The notes under the pieces were generated by a model that saw only the letters and a program-made list of their open reading frames with translations, had not been told where the DNA came from and ran no database searches. Below, in pieces: positions 40,380 through 49,289 of a stretch of 64,000 nt of DNA. The stretch is from assembly GCF_014873915.1 (NCBI RefSeq), contig NZ_JADBEJ010000005.1, positions 3,224,001 through 3,288,000 on the forward strand, in the 5' to 3' direction. The number at the start of each line of letters is the position of its first letter. The stretch's first letter is position 1. The position numbers were made by a program, and so were the translations under genes. The stretch is from Amycolatopsis roodepoortensis (GTDB lineage Bacteria; Actinomycetota; Actinomycetes; Mycobacteriales; Pseudonocardiaceae).

Positions 40380-41276
40380 ATGAACCTTCCCGTGGACACA
40401 GACGAACTCACGAAACGGTACGGCGAGCAACTCGCTGTGGACCGGATGAAGCTGACCGTGCTGCCCGGCGAGATCTACGGCTTCCTCGGCCCGAACGGCG
40501 CGGGCAAGACGACGACGTTGCGGATGTTGCTGGGGTTGGTCCGGCCGACGTCCGGCAGCGTCCGGCTGTTCGGCAGGCCGCCCGGTGATCTCGGCGGGGT
40601 CGGCGCGCTGATCGAATCGCCGGGCTTCTACCCGTATCTGTCCGGTTCGGACAATCTCAAGGTGCTGGCCCGGTACAGCGGAACGGATCCGCGCCGCGTC
40701 GGCGAGGTGCTCGCGATGGTCGACCTCGCCGATCGCGGCAAGGACCGGTACTCGGCCTACTCCCTCGGCATGAAGCAGCGGCTCGGTGTCGCGGCGGCAC
40801 TGCTGAAGGATCCGCGGTTGCTGATTCTCGACGAGCCGACCAACGGGCTCGACCCGGCCGGGATGGCCGACATGCGGGTGCTGATCCGCAGGCTCGGCGC
40901 GGAGGGCTGCACCGTGCTGCTGTCGAGCCATCTGCTTGGCGAGGTCCAGCAGATCTGCGACCGGGTCGGCGTCGTCTCGCGCGGGCGGCTGGTCGCGGAG
41001 AACACGGTGGCCGAGCTGCGCGGAGGCACGGTGCTGCACATCGAAACCGACGAGGTCATGCGCGCCGCGGACCTGGTGCGGCACTGGATCGGCGCGGAGA
41101 ACGTGCGCGCGAGCGGGACCGGTCTCGACCTGACCGTCGACCCGGAACGCGCGTCGTGGCTGAACCGCGAACTTGTCACGGAAGGGATCGCGGTCCGCGA
41201 ACTGCACGTCCGCGAGCGGGATCTGGAACAGGTGTTCTTCGAGCTCACCGGAGAGGTGGCGGATCATGTGGGGTAG
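40380..41276 (+). CDS. ABC transporter ATP-binding protein
   Basis: 298 residues from ATG 40380; an in-frame GTG at 40344 would add 12 residues. Walker A GPNGAGKTT, signature YSLGMKQRL, Walker B LLILDEPTNGLDPAG and the switch His in LSSHLLGE are all present. A C-terminal domain of about 80 residues follows, as in the bacitracin/lantibiotic-type exporters. It pairs with the permease encoded immediately downstream, which begins before this gene ends. Likely exports or extrudes a lipophilic compound or peptide; no biosynthetic genes sit beside it to say which. Confidence 0.9.
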   Translation: MNLPVDTDELTKRYGEQLAVDRMKLTVLPGEIYGFLGPNGAGKTTTLRMLLGLVRPTSGSVRLFGRPPGDLGGVGALIESPGFYPYLSGSDNLKVLARYSGTDPRRVGEVLAMVDLADRGKDRYSAYSLGMKQRLGVAAALLKDPRLLILDEPTNGLDPAGMADMRVLIRRLGAEGCTVLLSSHLLGEVQQICDRVGVVSRGRLVAENTVAELRGGTVLHIETDEVMRAADLVRHWIGAENVRASGTGLDLTVDPERASWLNRELVTEGIAVRELHVRERDLEQVFFELTGEVADHVG

Positions 41277-42090
41277 TTGCGGCGCCGAGCTGGCGAAACT
41301 CGTCCGGCGGCCGGCGAACTGGTTCATGCTGGGGATCGCGGTCGTGCTCGGGCTGACCTTCACCTATCTGCTGCCGCTCGCGGGCGCGGCGGGTTCGTCG
41401 AGCGGCGCGCCCGGTACGGATCGCGGGCTCGCCGCGACCCTTCCGGCGAATCTGGTCGGCAACTCGATCAGCGGGCTGCCGGTGTTCCTCGGGGCGATCC
41501 TGCTGGTGATCGGCGTACTGGCCGTCGGCACCGAATACGGCTGGAGCACGTGGAAGACCGTGCTGACGCAAGGACCTTCGCGGCTGACCGTCTACAGTGG
41601 AAAGTTGTTCGCGCTGGCCGTCGCCTCCTTGGCGGTCGTGCTGACGTGCTTCGCGACCGGCGCGGTCACAAGTGCGCTCATCGCCTCGTCCGAGGGCGAG
41701 CCGATGAACTGGCCGACGTTCGGCTCGCTGCTGACGGGGATCGGCGCCGGCTGGCTGATCGCGATGACCTGGGCGGCACTCGGCGCGGCGCTCGCCATCG
41801 CGATGCGCGGGGTGGCGCTGCCGATCGGGCTGGGCCTGGTGTGGCTGCTGGTGGTCCAGAACCTGCTGTTCGGCGTCGCGGCCCCGCTGGTGGACTGGGT
41901 CGGCACGCTCCAGCTGGCGCTGCCGGGGGCCAACGCCGGTTCGCTGGCCGCGTCGCTGGGCGCCTCGGGCGCGACGCCCGGCGTCGGGGAACTCGTCGGT
42001 GCCTCACAGGCGACTCTGGTCGTGGCCGGCTACCTGGTGGTCTTCGCCGGTCTCGGCGGCTGGCTGCTGCGGCGCCGGGATGTCCTCTGA
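41266..42090 (+). CDS. ABC-2 type transporter permease
   Basis: 274 residues. The ATG at 41266 overlaps the ATPase stop by 11 bases, with GGAGAGG upstream. Six hydrophobic segments: FMLGIAVVLGLTFTYLLPL, FLGAILLVIGVLAVGTEYGW, FALAVASLAVVLTCFATG, GAGWLIAMTWAALGAALAI, PIGLGLVWLLVVQNLLFG and ATLVVAGYLVVFAGLGGWLL. The TEYGWSTWKTVLTQGPSR cytosolic loop is typical of ABC-2 permeases. It forms the membrane part of the exporter with the preceding ATPase. Confidence 0.87.
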   Translation: MWGSCGAELAKLVRRPANWFMLGIAVVLGLTFTYLLPLAGAAGSSSGAPGTDRGLAATLPANLVGNSISGLPVFLGAILLVIGVLAVGTEYGWSTWKTVLTQGPSRLTVYSGKLFALAVASLAVVLTCFATGAVTSALIASSEGEPMNWPTFGSLLTGIGAGWLIAMTWAALGAALAIAMRGVALPIGLGLVWLLVVQNLLFGVAAPLVDWVGTLQLALPGANAGSLAASLGASGATPGVGELVGASQATLVVAGYLVVFAGLGGWLLRRRDVL

Positions 42091-42094
42091 ACGC

Positions 42095-42145
42095 GCGTGA
42101 AGGCCCCCTTCCCTCGGCTCAGCGAAGGGAAGGGGGCCTTCACGC
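42095..42145. terminator. Hairpin between convergent genes, family C repeat
   Basis: 20-bp perfect stem GCGTGAAGGCCCCCTTCCCT with its complement around an 11-base loop. A longer, nearly identical palindrome is at 61616-61664. It separates the ABC permease from the convergent aldo/keto reductase and is the likely bidirectional terminator. Confidence 0.85.
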
Positions 42146-42149
42146 GGGA

Positions 42150-43007
42150 TCACGCCAGGGCGTCGAGGTCGGCGACGACGTCCGCGGGCAGCTCGAGTTT
42201 CGCGGCGGCGACGTTCTCGTGCAGGTGCAGCAGCGACGAGGTCCCCGGGATCAGCAGGATGTTCGGCGACCGCTGGAGCAGCCACGCCAGCGCGACCTGC
42301 ATCGGCGTCGCGTCGACCCGGCGGGCGCAGTCGTCGAGGACACCGGACTGGAGCGGCGTGAACCCGCCGAGCGGGAAGTACGGCACGAACGGGATGTTGA
42401 TGGCCGCGAGGGCGTCGAGAAGGCCGTCGTTGGCACGGTTCGCGACGTTGTACTCGTTCTGCACGCAGACGACCGGCGCGATGGCGCGGGCTTCCTTGAC
42501 CTGTTCCGCCGAGACGTGGCTCAGGCCGAGGTGCCGGACGAGCCCCTGCTGCTGGAGTTCGGCCAGCACCTCGAACGGTTCCGTGATCGAGACCGGGATC
42601 GGGAAGACGCCGTGCTCCCCCGCGAGCCGCAGGTTGACCACGTCGAGGACGTCGAGGCCGAGGTTGCGCAGGTTGTCATGGACCGCCGAGGTCAGCTCCT
42701 CGCGTGAGAGCGCCGAAGGCCAGCCTTTGTCCGGAGTCCGCTTCGCGCCGACCTTGGTGACGATGTGCAGGCTGTCCGGGTACGGGTGCAGCGCCTCGCG
42801 GATCAGCTCGTTGGTCGTGTGCGGACCGTAGAAGTCGCTGGTGTCGATGTGGGTGATCCCCAGCTCGACCGCCTCACGGAGGACGGCGATCGCGGCGTCG
42901 CGGTCGCTCGGCGGCCCCCAGATACCGGGGCCGGACAGCCGCATGGCGCCGTAGCCCATCCGGCTCACGGTGAGATCGCCGAGGGTGAGGGTGCCGCCTG
43001 GGCTCAT
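42150..43007 (-). CDS. Aldo/keto reductase
   Basis: 285 residues. The catalytic tetrad is visible: HIDTSDFYG (Asp and Tyr), LHIVTKVG (Lys), and the His-position segment LDVVNLRLAG, where the usual His before the strand end is Arg-Leu. The C-terminal NADPH-binding region IPGTSSLLHLHENVAA is typical. The His-position difference is seen in the AKR subgroup common in actinobacteria. It should reduce an aldehyde or ketone with NADPH. It is preceded on the same strand by a TetR gene 86 bases upstream and may be its target. Confidence 0.85.
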   Translation of the reverse strand: MSPGGTLTLGDLTVSRMGYGAMRLSGPGIWGPPSDRDAAIAVLREAVELGITHIDTSDFYGPHTTNELIREALHPYPDSLHIVTKVGAKRTPDKGWPSALSREELTSAVHDNLRNLGLDVLDVVNLRLAGEHGVFPIPVSITEPFEVLAELQQQGLVRHLGLSHVSAEQVKEARAIAPVVCVQNEYNVANRANDGLLDALAAINIPFVPYFPLGGFTPLQSGVLDDCARRVDATPMQVALAWLLQRSPNILLIPGTSSLLHLHENVAAAKLELPADVVADLDALA

Positions 43008-43077
43008 GGTCGCTCCTTGTGCAAGTGGGTTCGGCTCACCTTATGCAGGCTCGCCCGTCCCGGCGCGTGCGGGAAGG

Positions 43078-43100
43078 GAGCAAGGGACCTTTGCTACCAC
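43078..43100 (+). repeat. Dispersed repeat, family D, overlapping a TetR gene end
   Basis: Core AGCAAGGGACCTTTGCT then ACCAC. On the minus strand the TAG stop of the TetR gene at 43094-43096 lies within this repeat. Confidence 0.8.
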
Positions 43101-43771
43101 TCGGGGCTCTGACCTGCGCGAACAGCCAGACCCACCAGCTGGTTCGCCAGTCCTTCGGTCAGCCCGTCGACGAACATCGCGGGGCCGGCGGGCATCCCGC
43201 GCTCGGCCAGGACCGTCGCCACGGCCTCCCCTGGGTTCGCGTAAGGCCACAGTCCCGCGACGAGGATGAAGACGGCCTTCGCGAAGTGCCCGGCCGCTTC
43301 GGCGTCCAGCGGGGCATGGGCGCGGACGAGGCCGGCGAGCCGTTCGGTCCGGTCGGCAGCCCGGGTCTTGAACGCCCGGGCGGTCTCCACGGAGATGTTG
43401 CGTTCGAGTACGGCGGCCATCGTGCTGATCAGCTCGCACAGCAGGCGCTGCCGCGAGATCGACGTCGCGATGACGGCCGCGACACGCTCGTAGCCCGAGC
43501 CGTCGAGGTCGCTCAGCTCGCCTTCGAGCTCGTCGAGCCACGCGACCCAGACCGAGTCGAGGACTTCCAGGAAGACCGCCTCGCGGCTGTCGAAGTACCG
43601 CAGCACGTTCGACTTCGCCAGGCCCACGCGGTCGCTCAGTTCCCGCAGGCTGATCCGGGAGACGGGCCGCTCGGACAGGAGTTCGCGCGCCGCACCGAGG
43701 ATCGCCGCGCGCCGGGCCTCGACCTGTTCCGGCCGCCGAGCGCGCTGGAAGTCGGGGGCCACGCGCCGCAC
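43094..43771 (-). CDS. TetR family regulator
   Basis: 225 residues from a GTG start. Helix-turn-helix at about residues 20-65, with SLRELSDRVGLAKSNVLRYF as the recognition segment. The C-terminal ligand domain (FAKAVFILVAGLWPYANPGE) fits a TetR C-terminal domain common in actinobacteria. It lies upstream of the aldo/keto reductase on the same strand. Its last codons and stop fall in a dispersed repeat, which may have altered the C-terminus (QSPEW). No operator palindrome was recognised. Confidence 0.86.
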   Translation of the reverse strand: MRRVAPDFQRARRPEQVEARRAAILGAARELLSERPVSRISLRELSDRVGLAKSNVLRYFDSREAVFLEVLDSVWVAWLDELEGELSDLDGSGYERVAAVIATSISRQRLLCELISTMAAVLERNISVETARAFKTRAADRTERLAGLVRAHAPLDAEAAGHFAKAVFILVAGLWPYANPGEAVATVLAERGMPAGPAMFVDGLTEGLANQLVGLAVRAGQSPEW

Positions 43772-43791
43772 GGTACCAGACCACCCGGCTG

Positions 43792-44205
43792 TTATTCGGT
43801 CTTCGCGGCCCTCCTGGCCTGCACCCGCTTGTAGCTCCAGATCAGCAGCGCGAACAGGATGAGCCCGGACAGGATCAGGCTCGATCCGGTGCTCCAGCCC
43901 CCGAGCGGCAGACCGGGCACGAGTCCCCAGACGACCCCCGCGGCCAGCAGGCCCAGCCCCGCCAGCACCGAACCCGCGATACGCAGCGGCGACGAGACGC
44001 TGTCCTCGGCCGCCTTCATCGCCCTGTCGCGGATCGGATCGACGTACTTCTCCACCACGGGGAACTCCGAGGCCAGCACGAGCAGGCCCGCTAGCACGAG
44101 CAGCAGGCCCGGTCCGGGCAGCACGAGGAGCGCGATGCCGACCAGCAGCAGAACGCCGCCCGCGATCAGGATCAAGACCTGCTTCACGGGTTTTCCGATG
44201 CCCAC
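43792..44205 (-). CDS. PGPGW / TIGR02611-like transmembrane protein
   Basis: 137 residues from GTG 44205, which has GAGGAG seven bases upstream; the frame stays open further up through the antisense of the YciI gene, but that part has no such support. The motif VLPGPGLLLVLAGLLVLASEFP, four to five residues after the first hydrophobic helix, defines this family of small membrane proteins. Two further helices follow near SPLRIAGSVLAGLGLLAAG and SSLILSGLILFALLIW, and a basic tail. Function unknown. Confidence 0.82.
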   Translation of the reverse strand: MGIGKPVKQVLILIAGGVLLLVGIALLVLPGPGLLLVLAGLLVLASEFPVVEKYVDPIRDRAMKAAEDSVSSPLRIAGSVLAGLGLLAAGVVWGLVPGLPLGGWSTGSSLILSGLILFALLIWSYKRVQARRAAKTE

Positions 44206-44349
44206 CGTCTTCTCCTCGCCGTCGTCCCTTTCGTCGATTGTGCCGGTCGCGCCGGGAACGCGCTGGTCCGACACGTTCGGGTCATGCCCCTGTCGGTGGC
44301 GGACGAGCCCGTTCGTCGGGATGGTGAACAGGTTCAGACAGGAGGACCG

Positions 44350-44691
44350 ATGCGCTACATGTTGCTGATCTGCGGAAGCCCGTACCCCGGCGCGGACGAG
44401 AGCGACGAACCGCTGGACGAAAAGACGCGGGCGTGGGTCGACGAGATGACCGCTCGCGGGGTCCGGCTGTCCGGCAGCAGGCTCCGTTCGGCGGCCACCG
44501 CGACCACCGTCCGGCGCCGCGACGGCGAACTGCTCGTCTCGGACGGGCCGTTCGCGGAGACGAAGGAACAGATCCTCGGCTACGACCTGATCGAGTGCGC
44601 CGATCTCGACGAGGCGATCGAGATCGTGTCGAAGCATCCGGTCGCCGAGTTCGCGACCATCGAGATCCGGCCGATCTGGCCGACCCCCTGA
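44350..44691 (+). CDS. YciI-like protein (YCII-related domain)
   Basis: 113 residues from ATG 44350 with AGGAGG upstream. It starts MRYMLLICGS and contains SGSRLRSAATATTVRRRDGELLVSDGPFAETKEQILGYDLIECADLDEAIEIVSKHP, in pieces the standard pattern of DGPF-domain YciI-like proteins (ferredoxin-like fold dimers). In actinobacteria these genes often precede an ECF sigma factor, but here no sigma gene follows. The Asp/Glu and His residues at positions known in YciI are conserved. Enzymatic role unknown. Confidence 0.88.
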   Translation: MRYMLLICGSPYPGADESDEPLDEKTRAWVDEMTARGVRLSGSRLRSAATATTVRRRDGELLVSDGPFAETKEQILGYDLIECADLDEAIEIVSKHPVAEFATIEIRPIWPTP

Positions 44692-44707
44692 CCCGGCTCG
44701 TGAGTGA

Positions 44708-44756
44708 GGGGTGTGTGGATATAGGGACGTTGGATGCCCCTATATCCACACACCCC
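44708..44756. repeat. Hairpin G1 with conserved loop
   Basis: 19-bp perfect stem GGGGTGTGTGGATATAGGG with its complement and loop ACGTTGGATGC. The loop segment CGTTGGATG (44728-44736) is the exact complement of CATCCAACG in the next hairpin. Confidence 0.75.
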
Positions 44757-44783
44757 GTCGCGACCGGACCGGTCACGAAGACC

Positions 44784-44822
44784 GTGTGGATTTCTGGTCA
44801 TCCAACGCCCCGAAATCCACAC
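44784..44822. repeat. Hairpin G2, inverted relative of G1
   Basis: 11-bp stem GTGTGGATTTC with GAAATCCACAC around a 17-base loop containing CATCCAACG (44799-44807). G2 resembles the reverse complement of G1, so they are two copies of one element in opposite orientation. Confidence 0.7.
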
Positions 44823-44856
44823 AGTCGTCATCCCGGAGCCGACCCCCTGACCCCGG

Positions 44857-44903
44857 CCTCGTGAGTGGCAAGGATGGTCCTAACCGTCCTCGCCACTCAC
44901 GAG
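44857..44903. terminator. Hairpin of family E after the YciI gene
   Basis: CCTCGTGAGTGGCAAGGATG pairs with CCGTCCTCGCCACTCACGAG apart from two mismatches. Together with G1, G2 and the family D repeat it fills the 228-base convergent gap 44692-44919. Confidence 0.7.
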
Positions 44904-44921
44904 AGCAAAGGTCCCTTGCTC
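44903..44921 (-). repeat. Dispersed repeat, family D, overlapping a stop codon
   Basis: GAGCAAAGGTCCCTTGCTC, inverted relative to the other copies. The TGA stop of the FMN reductase gene (44920-44922, minus strand) overlaps its last bases. Confidence 0.78.
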
Positions 44922-45504
44922 ACTCCCCCGCGCGCAGCAGCTGCTCGAACGGCACGAACCCGCTGTCCGGCGCCGTGGCCGTCCCCTCCGACGACAGCCG
45001 GGCGGCGAACTCCCGTCCCGCCCGCGAAGCCCGCGTGTCGAGGTCGCCCGGAGAAGCCCAGTCCGACGAAGCCGCGTACACCGCCGTCGCGACAGGCTCG
45101 GCGCGAAGGTAGGCGAAGAGCGGACGCAGCGCGAAGTCGAGCACCAGTGAATGCCGTTCGGTTCCGCCGGTGGCGCCGATCAGCACCGGCTTCCCGTCGA
45201 GCGCCTTCTGGTCCAGCACATCGAAGAACGACTTGAACAGCCCGCTGTACGACGCGGTGAACACGGGAGTCACGGCGATCAGGCCGTCCGCGGAGGTCAC
45301 CGTGTCGATGGCCGTCCGCAAGGCGGGCGAAGGGAATCCGGTCAGCATGTTCTTCGTGACGTCGACGGCCAGGTCCCGAAGTTCGATCACCTCGATCCGC
45401 ACGTCCGGCAGCACGGAGGAAACCGCCGCCGAGAGTTTGTCCGCGAGCAGCCGCGTCGACGAGGGCTGGCTCAACCCCGCGGTCACCACTGCGATCGTCG
45501 TCAT
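44920..45504 (-). CDS. NAD(P)H-dependent FMN reductase (CE1759-like)
   Basis: 194 residues with a flavodoxin-like fold: AVVTAGLSQPSSTRLLADKL is the FMN phosphate-binding loop, followed by TPVFTASYSGLFKSFFD and IGATGGTERHSLVL, as in CE1759-type reductases. Its ATG overlaps the stop of the LLM monooxygenase gene by four bases. It probably supplies reduced FMN to that enzyme in a two-component system. The 3' end of the gene merges with a dispersed repeat. Confidence 0.87.
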   Translation of the reverse strand: MTTIAVVTAGLSQPSSTRLLADKLSAAVSSVLPDVRIEVIELRDLAVDVTKNMLTGFPSPALRTAIDTVTSADGLIAVTPVFTASYSGLFKSFFDVLDQKALDGKPVLIGATGGTERHSLVLDFALRPLFAYLRAEPVATAVYAASSDWASPGDLDTRASRAGREFAARLSSEGTATAPDSGFVPFEQLLRAGE

Positions 45505-46574
45505 GCCGCAACCTCCAACCGGGAAGCGTGAGTAGGCGCCTCGGGCACGTGCGCCGGGCGGAGCGAGTCGAGTTCCTTGCGCAGCACCGGAATCACGTGC
45601 TCGCCCAACAGGTCGAGCTGTTCCAGCACGGTCTTCAGCGGCAGGCCGGCGTGGTCCATCAGGAACAGCTGACGCTGATAGTCACCGAAGTGCTCGCGGA
45701 AGGTCAGCGTCTTGTCGATCACCTCTTGCGGGCTGCCGACGGTCAGCGGTGTCTGCTCGGTGAACTCCTCCAGCGACGGCCCGTGCCCGTACACCGGCGC
45801 GTTGTCGAAGTACGGCCGGAACTCCCGCACCGCGTCCTGCGACTTCGGCCGCAGGAACACCTGGCCGCCAAGGCCGACGATGGCCTGGTCCGCCTTGCCG
45901 TGCCCGTAGTGCTCGTACCGCTCGCGGTAGAGGTCGATCAGCGCCTGGAAGTGCTCCTTCGGCCAGAAGATGTGGTTCGCGAAGAACCCGTCGCCGTAGT
46001 AGGCGGCCTGTTCCGCGATCTCCGGGCTGCGGATCGAACCGTGCCACACGAACGGCGGGACACCGTCGAGCGGCCGCGGCGTCGAGGTGAACTCCTGCAG
46101 CGGCGTCCGGAACTTGCCGGACCAGCTGACCACGTCCTCGCGCCACAACCGGTGCAGCAGGTGGTAGTTCTCGATGGCCAGCGGAATGCCCTGGCGGATG
46201 TCCTGCCCGAACCACGGGTACACCGGGCCGGTGTTTCCGCGTCCCATCATCAGGTCGACACGGCCGTCGGCGAGATGCTGCAGCATCGCGAAGTCCTCGG
46301 CGATCTTCACCGGGTCGTTCGTGGTGATCAGCGTGGTCGAGGTGGAAAGGATGATCTTCGACGTCTGCGCGGCGATGTAGCCGAGCATCGTCGTCGGCGA
46401 AGACGGCACGAAGGGCGGGTTGTGATGCTCGCCGGTCGCGAAGACGTCGAGGCCGACTTCTTCGGCTTTGAGCGCGATGCGCACCATCGCCTTGATCCGC
46501 TCGTACTCGCTGGGCGCCTCCCCGGTGGTCGGGTCGGTCGTCACATCGCCCACCGTGAAGATTCCGAACTGCAT
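45501..46574 (-). CDS. LLM class FMNH2-dependent monooxygenase (CE1758-like)
   Basis: 357 residues, TIM-barrel luciferase family. It begins MQFGIFTVGDVT and contains FATGEHHNPPF, ILSTSTTLITTNDPVKIAEDFA and MMGRGNTGPVYPW, typical of the CE1758 subgroup that pairs with CE1759 reductases. The reductase gene overlaps its end by four bases. It should hydroxylate or desulfonate an unknown substrate using FMNH2 from the partner and oxygen. The start ATG lies about 60 bases into a short leader with no visible operator. Confidence 0.88.
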   Translation of the reverse strand: MQFGIFTVGDVTTDPTTGEAPSEYERIKAMVRIALKAEEVGLDVFATGEHHNPPFVPSSPTTMLGYIAAQTSKIILSTSTTLITTNDPVKIAEDFAMLQHLADGRVDLMMGRGNTGPVYPWFGQDIRQGIPLAIENYHLLHRLWREDVVSWSGKFRTPLQEFTSTPRPLDGVPPFVWHGSIRSPEIAEQAAYYGDGFFANHIFWPKEHFQALIDLYRERYEHYGHGKADQAIVGLGGQVFLRPKSQDAVREFRPYFDNAPVYGHGPSLEEFTEQTPLTVGSPQEVIDKTLTFREHFGDYQRQLFLMDHAGLPLKTVLEQLDLLGEHVIPVLRKELDSLRPAHVPEAPTHASRLEVAA

Positions 46575-46709
46575 GACCTGCTCCCTGGGCCGGGGTTACG
46601 TTGCTTGAGCGTTCAACCTCACGCGCGCAAGAAGTATTCCAGACCATCGGCGCGAGCTGAAAGGGTGACTTGATCGGCCCGGAAAGTGGCCGCCCTCACA
46701 CTCGAAACC

Positions 46710-48134
46710 ATGTGGCTCACCTCCCTGCTTGTGACAACGTTGACATTCGCTCTCACACCGGCCACCACCACTCCCGAACCCACCGTCGCGGCGACGATCT
46801 GTGCCAAGTACTGCGACAGCCGCGACCCCGCACTGGCCGCCGGCGAAAGAAGACCCGGCACCGCGTCCGTCTGGGGCCGCGGCATCACGCTGCATCTCTC
46901 CGACGGCGACAACATGGGCTGGGGCAGCATCGGCAACGGCGACCCCGGCGACGAAGTCTGGCTCGACCGCTCCTTCGACGGCGGCCGCACCTGGGCGGGC
47001 GACAGCCGGATCGGCGACACGAAGATCCCGTCCGGCCAACGCGGCTGGCGGACCCTGATGTTCAACGTCGACGACCCCGCCACCCACCGTTTCGGCGCCC
47101 TGCGCGCCTGCGGAAAAGCGAGCAACCGACCGGAAATCGCCTGCACACCATGGTTCCGCACCACGATCGCCGCCAATACCCGGGCCGAAGCCGCGGCGAC
47201 CGCGCTCATGCAGTTCTACGACAACGGCACCGGGCTCTGGCAGACCACGGGCTGGTGGAACTCGGCGAACGCGCTCACCGCGATCCTGGACTACAGCACC
47301 CGCACCGGCTCGCCGAACTACCGCTACGCGATCGCGAACACCTTCGACCGCAACCGCGGCGACAACTTCACCAACGAATACATCGACGACACCGGCTGGT
47401 GGGCACTCGCCTGGATCCGCGCCTACGACCTGACGAAGGACCGCCGATACCTCGACACCGCCGTCATCGCGGCGGACTACATGTACTCCTACCGCGACGG
47501 GACCTGCGGCGGCGGGCTCTGGTGGTCGACGGCGAAGACGTACAAGAACGCCGTCACCAACGAGCTGTACGTCAAGGTGGCCGCGTCACTGCACAACCGG
47601 CTCCCCGGCGACACGCTCCAGCTCGCGCGGGCGCGCGAGGTCTGGGACTGGTTCCGCGCGAGCGGCATGATCAACGGGAGTTCCCTGATCAACGACGGCC
47701 TGAACGCCTCCTGCGCCAACAACGGACAGGCCGTCTGGAGTTACAACCAGGGCATCGTCCTCGGCGCGCTGGTCGAACTGAACCGCGCGACCGGTGACGC
47801 CGCCCTGCTCACCACGGCCCGGCGGCTCGCGGACGCCTCCACGACGACGTCGCTGCTGCACTCGAACGGGATCCTCCGCGACCCGTGCGAGTCCGGTGAC
47901 TGCGGCGCCGACGGGCCGTCGTTCAAGGGCGCGTACGCCAGGGGGCTCGGCGAACTGGACCGGGCGCTGGCGGGCAGGCCGTACCGCGCTTACCTGACGC
48001 GGCAGGCGAACGCGACGATCGCGAACAACCGCACGTCGCTCGACCAGCACGGCCTGCGCTGGGCGGGGCCGGTCGACAAGATCGACGCCGCCCGTCAGCA
48101 CAGCGCGCTGGAGGTCCTCACGGCAGCCCTCTGA
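46710..48134 (+). CDS. Secreted GH76-like alpha-1,6-mannanase
   Basis: 474 residues from ATG 46710; a GTG at 46686 is an alternative. A signal peptide (WLTSLLVTTLTFALTPATT) precedes an N-terminal beta-rich domain of about 110 residues (ASVWGRGITLHLSDGDNMGW and following). The GH76 catalytic domain follows from about 160, with the adjacent catalytic aspartates in EYIDDTGWWALAW and the GGGLWW and NGQAVWSYNQG motifs. It should cleave alpha-1,6-mannan from fungal walls or the lipomannan core of actinobacteria. The convergent cyclase-like gene overlaps its end by 17 bases. Confidence 0.88.
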   Translation: MWLTSLLVTTLTFALTPATTTPEPTVAATICAKYCDSRDPALAAGERRPGTASVWGRGITLHLSDGDNMGWGSIGNGDPGDEVWLDRSFDGGRTWAGDSRIGDTKIPSGQRGWRTLMFNVDDPATHRFGALRACGKASNRPEIACTPWFRTTIAANTRAEAAATALMQFYDNGTGLWQTTGWWNSANALTAILDYSTRTGSPNYRYAIANTFDRNRGDNFTNEYIDDTGWWALAWIRAYDLTKDRRYLDTAVIAADYMYSYRDGTCGGGLWWSTAKTYKNAVTNELYVKVAASLHNRLPGDTLQLARAREVWDWFRASGMINGSSLINDGLNASCANNGQAVWSYNQGIVLGALVELNRATGDAALLTTARRLADASTTTSLLHSNGILRDPCESGDCGADGPSFKGAYARGLGELDRALAGRPYRAYLTRQANATIANNRTSLDQHGLRWAGPVDKIDAARQHSALEVLTAAL

Positions 48135-49059
48135 GCACCGGATCCGGAACGTGCAGCCAGGCGCGGACCTCGGTCTCCTTCTCGTGCACGAGCACCTGCC
48201 GGTAGCTCATCGTGTCGAGACCGGGGCCGCCCTGGTCCTGGACGTCCTCGTGGAACCGGTCGGAGACGAGCACCACCACGGGCGACTCGCCCGGCGCTTC
48301 GGCGAGCGCGTCGCGCAGCACGCGTGAATCGAGCAGCCGCGCGAGGAGCACCTTCGGCCGTCCCGTCACGCCGTACTCGTCGAGCGCGATCTCCCCGGCG
48401 TGGATCGCCACCCGCACCCGGATCCGCAGGCCGGGCTCGGTGGCGACGTTGTACCTGGCCAGTTCCGCGGTCAGCCGTGAGAGAAGCGGATACACCAGGC
48501 GGAACTTCGGGAAATGCGGCGGGACGACGACGATCATGCCGTCCCCGGTGTCGCGTTTCAGGCAGGCGTCCCAGGCGATGCCGCTGGTCTCGAAGGCTTC
48601 GGCCAGCATGCCGAAGAGCATCCTCCGGACCCGGACGAAGACCTCGCTGCTGCGGCCGACCTGACCGAATCCGGCGATGTCGATCGAGAACAACCCGCAG
48701 TGCATGCCGGACTCGACCCACGCCGTCGGCGGCGGATAGAGGATCTTCCGCCGCAGCAGGGCGAGATGCACACAGGCCACGGTGACCAGGAGGATCGTGC
48801 CGAAGAGCCAGGCGAACGAGAGCATCGCCTCCGACTCGCCTTCCGCCGCGGCCCGTTCGAGCAGGAGCAGCATCGCGAGGGCGACACCGCCGTAACCCAG
48901 CACGAACAGCCAGAGGGCGGCTCGACGAAGGCGGATCGCGGCGTGCGCGACCGGTAACAGCGCGAGCATGCCGAACGACCCGACGACCACCACGAAATAC
49001 CAGAGACTCACGACGCGTTGTGCGGTCGAGACGCGTGTGGGACCGGTTCCGACGGCCAC
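48118..49059 (-). CDS. Membrane protein with class III nucleotide-cyclase-like domain
   Basis: 313 residues from GTG 49059; GAAGAAG lies upstream. Three transmembrane helices are near residues 14-120 (SLWYFVVVVGSFGMLALLPV, ALWLFVLGYGGVALAMLLLL, FAWLFGTILLVTVACVHLAL). The cytosolic domain has FSIDIAGFG with a metal-type Asp, RDTGDGMIVVV with the second, and RVRVAIHAGEI, as in class III cyclases. Substrate-specifying Lys and Asp and the transition-state Asn/Arg cannot be confirmed, and the domain appears divergent, so it may be an inactive or GTP/ATP-sensing relative. It is convergent with the GH76 gene. Confidence 0.75.
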   Translation of the reverse strand: MAVGTGPTRVSTAQRVVSLWYFVVVVGSFGMLALLPVAHAAIRLRRAALWLFVLGYGGVALAMLLLLERAAAEGESEAMLSFAWLFGTILLVTVACVHLALLRRKILYPPPTAWVESGMHCGLFSIDIAGFGQVGRSSEVFVRVRRMLFGMLAEAFETSGIAWDACLKRDTGDGMIVVVPPHFPKFRLVYPLLSRLTAELARYNVATEPGLRIRVRVAIHAGEIALDEYGVTGRPKVLLARLLDSRVLRDALAEAPGESPVVVLVSDRFHEDVQDQGGPGLDTMSYRQVLVHEKETEVRAWLHVPDPVLRGLP

Positions 49060-49289
49060 CTTCTTCCCCCCGTCACCGTGTGACACCGGGAACGATAACG
49101 CCTCATCCGAGCCGGGAGGAAGTCGCTTTCCCCAGCCGTGACCCGGCCATCGGGACGGCGTGATGCGCCACACCGGAGGCTCGGGAGGACGAAGCTGTCG
49201 GAGGGGACGGATATCCTCCAGTACGGTGTCGCGTTGAACACCACCTCCACGAGCTAGTTCGCGAGCCATGACTCCAGGAGAAGTACCCA

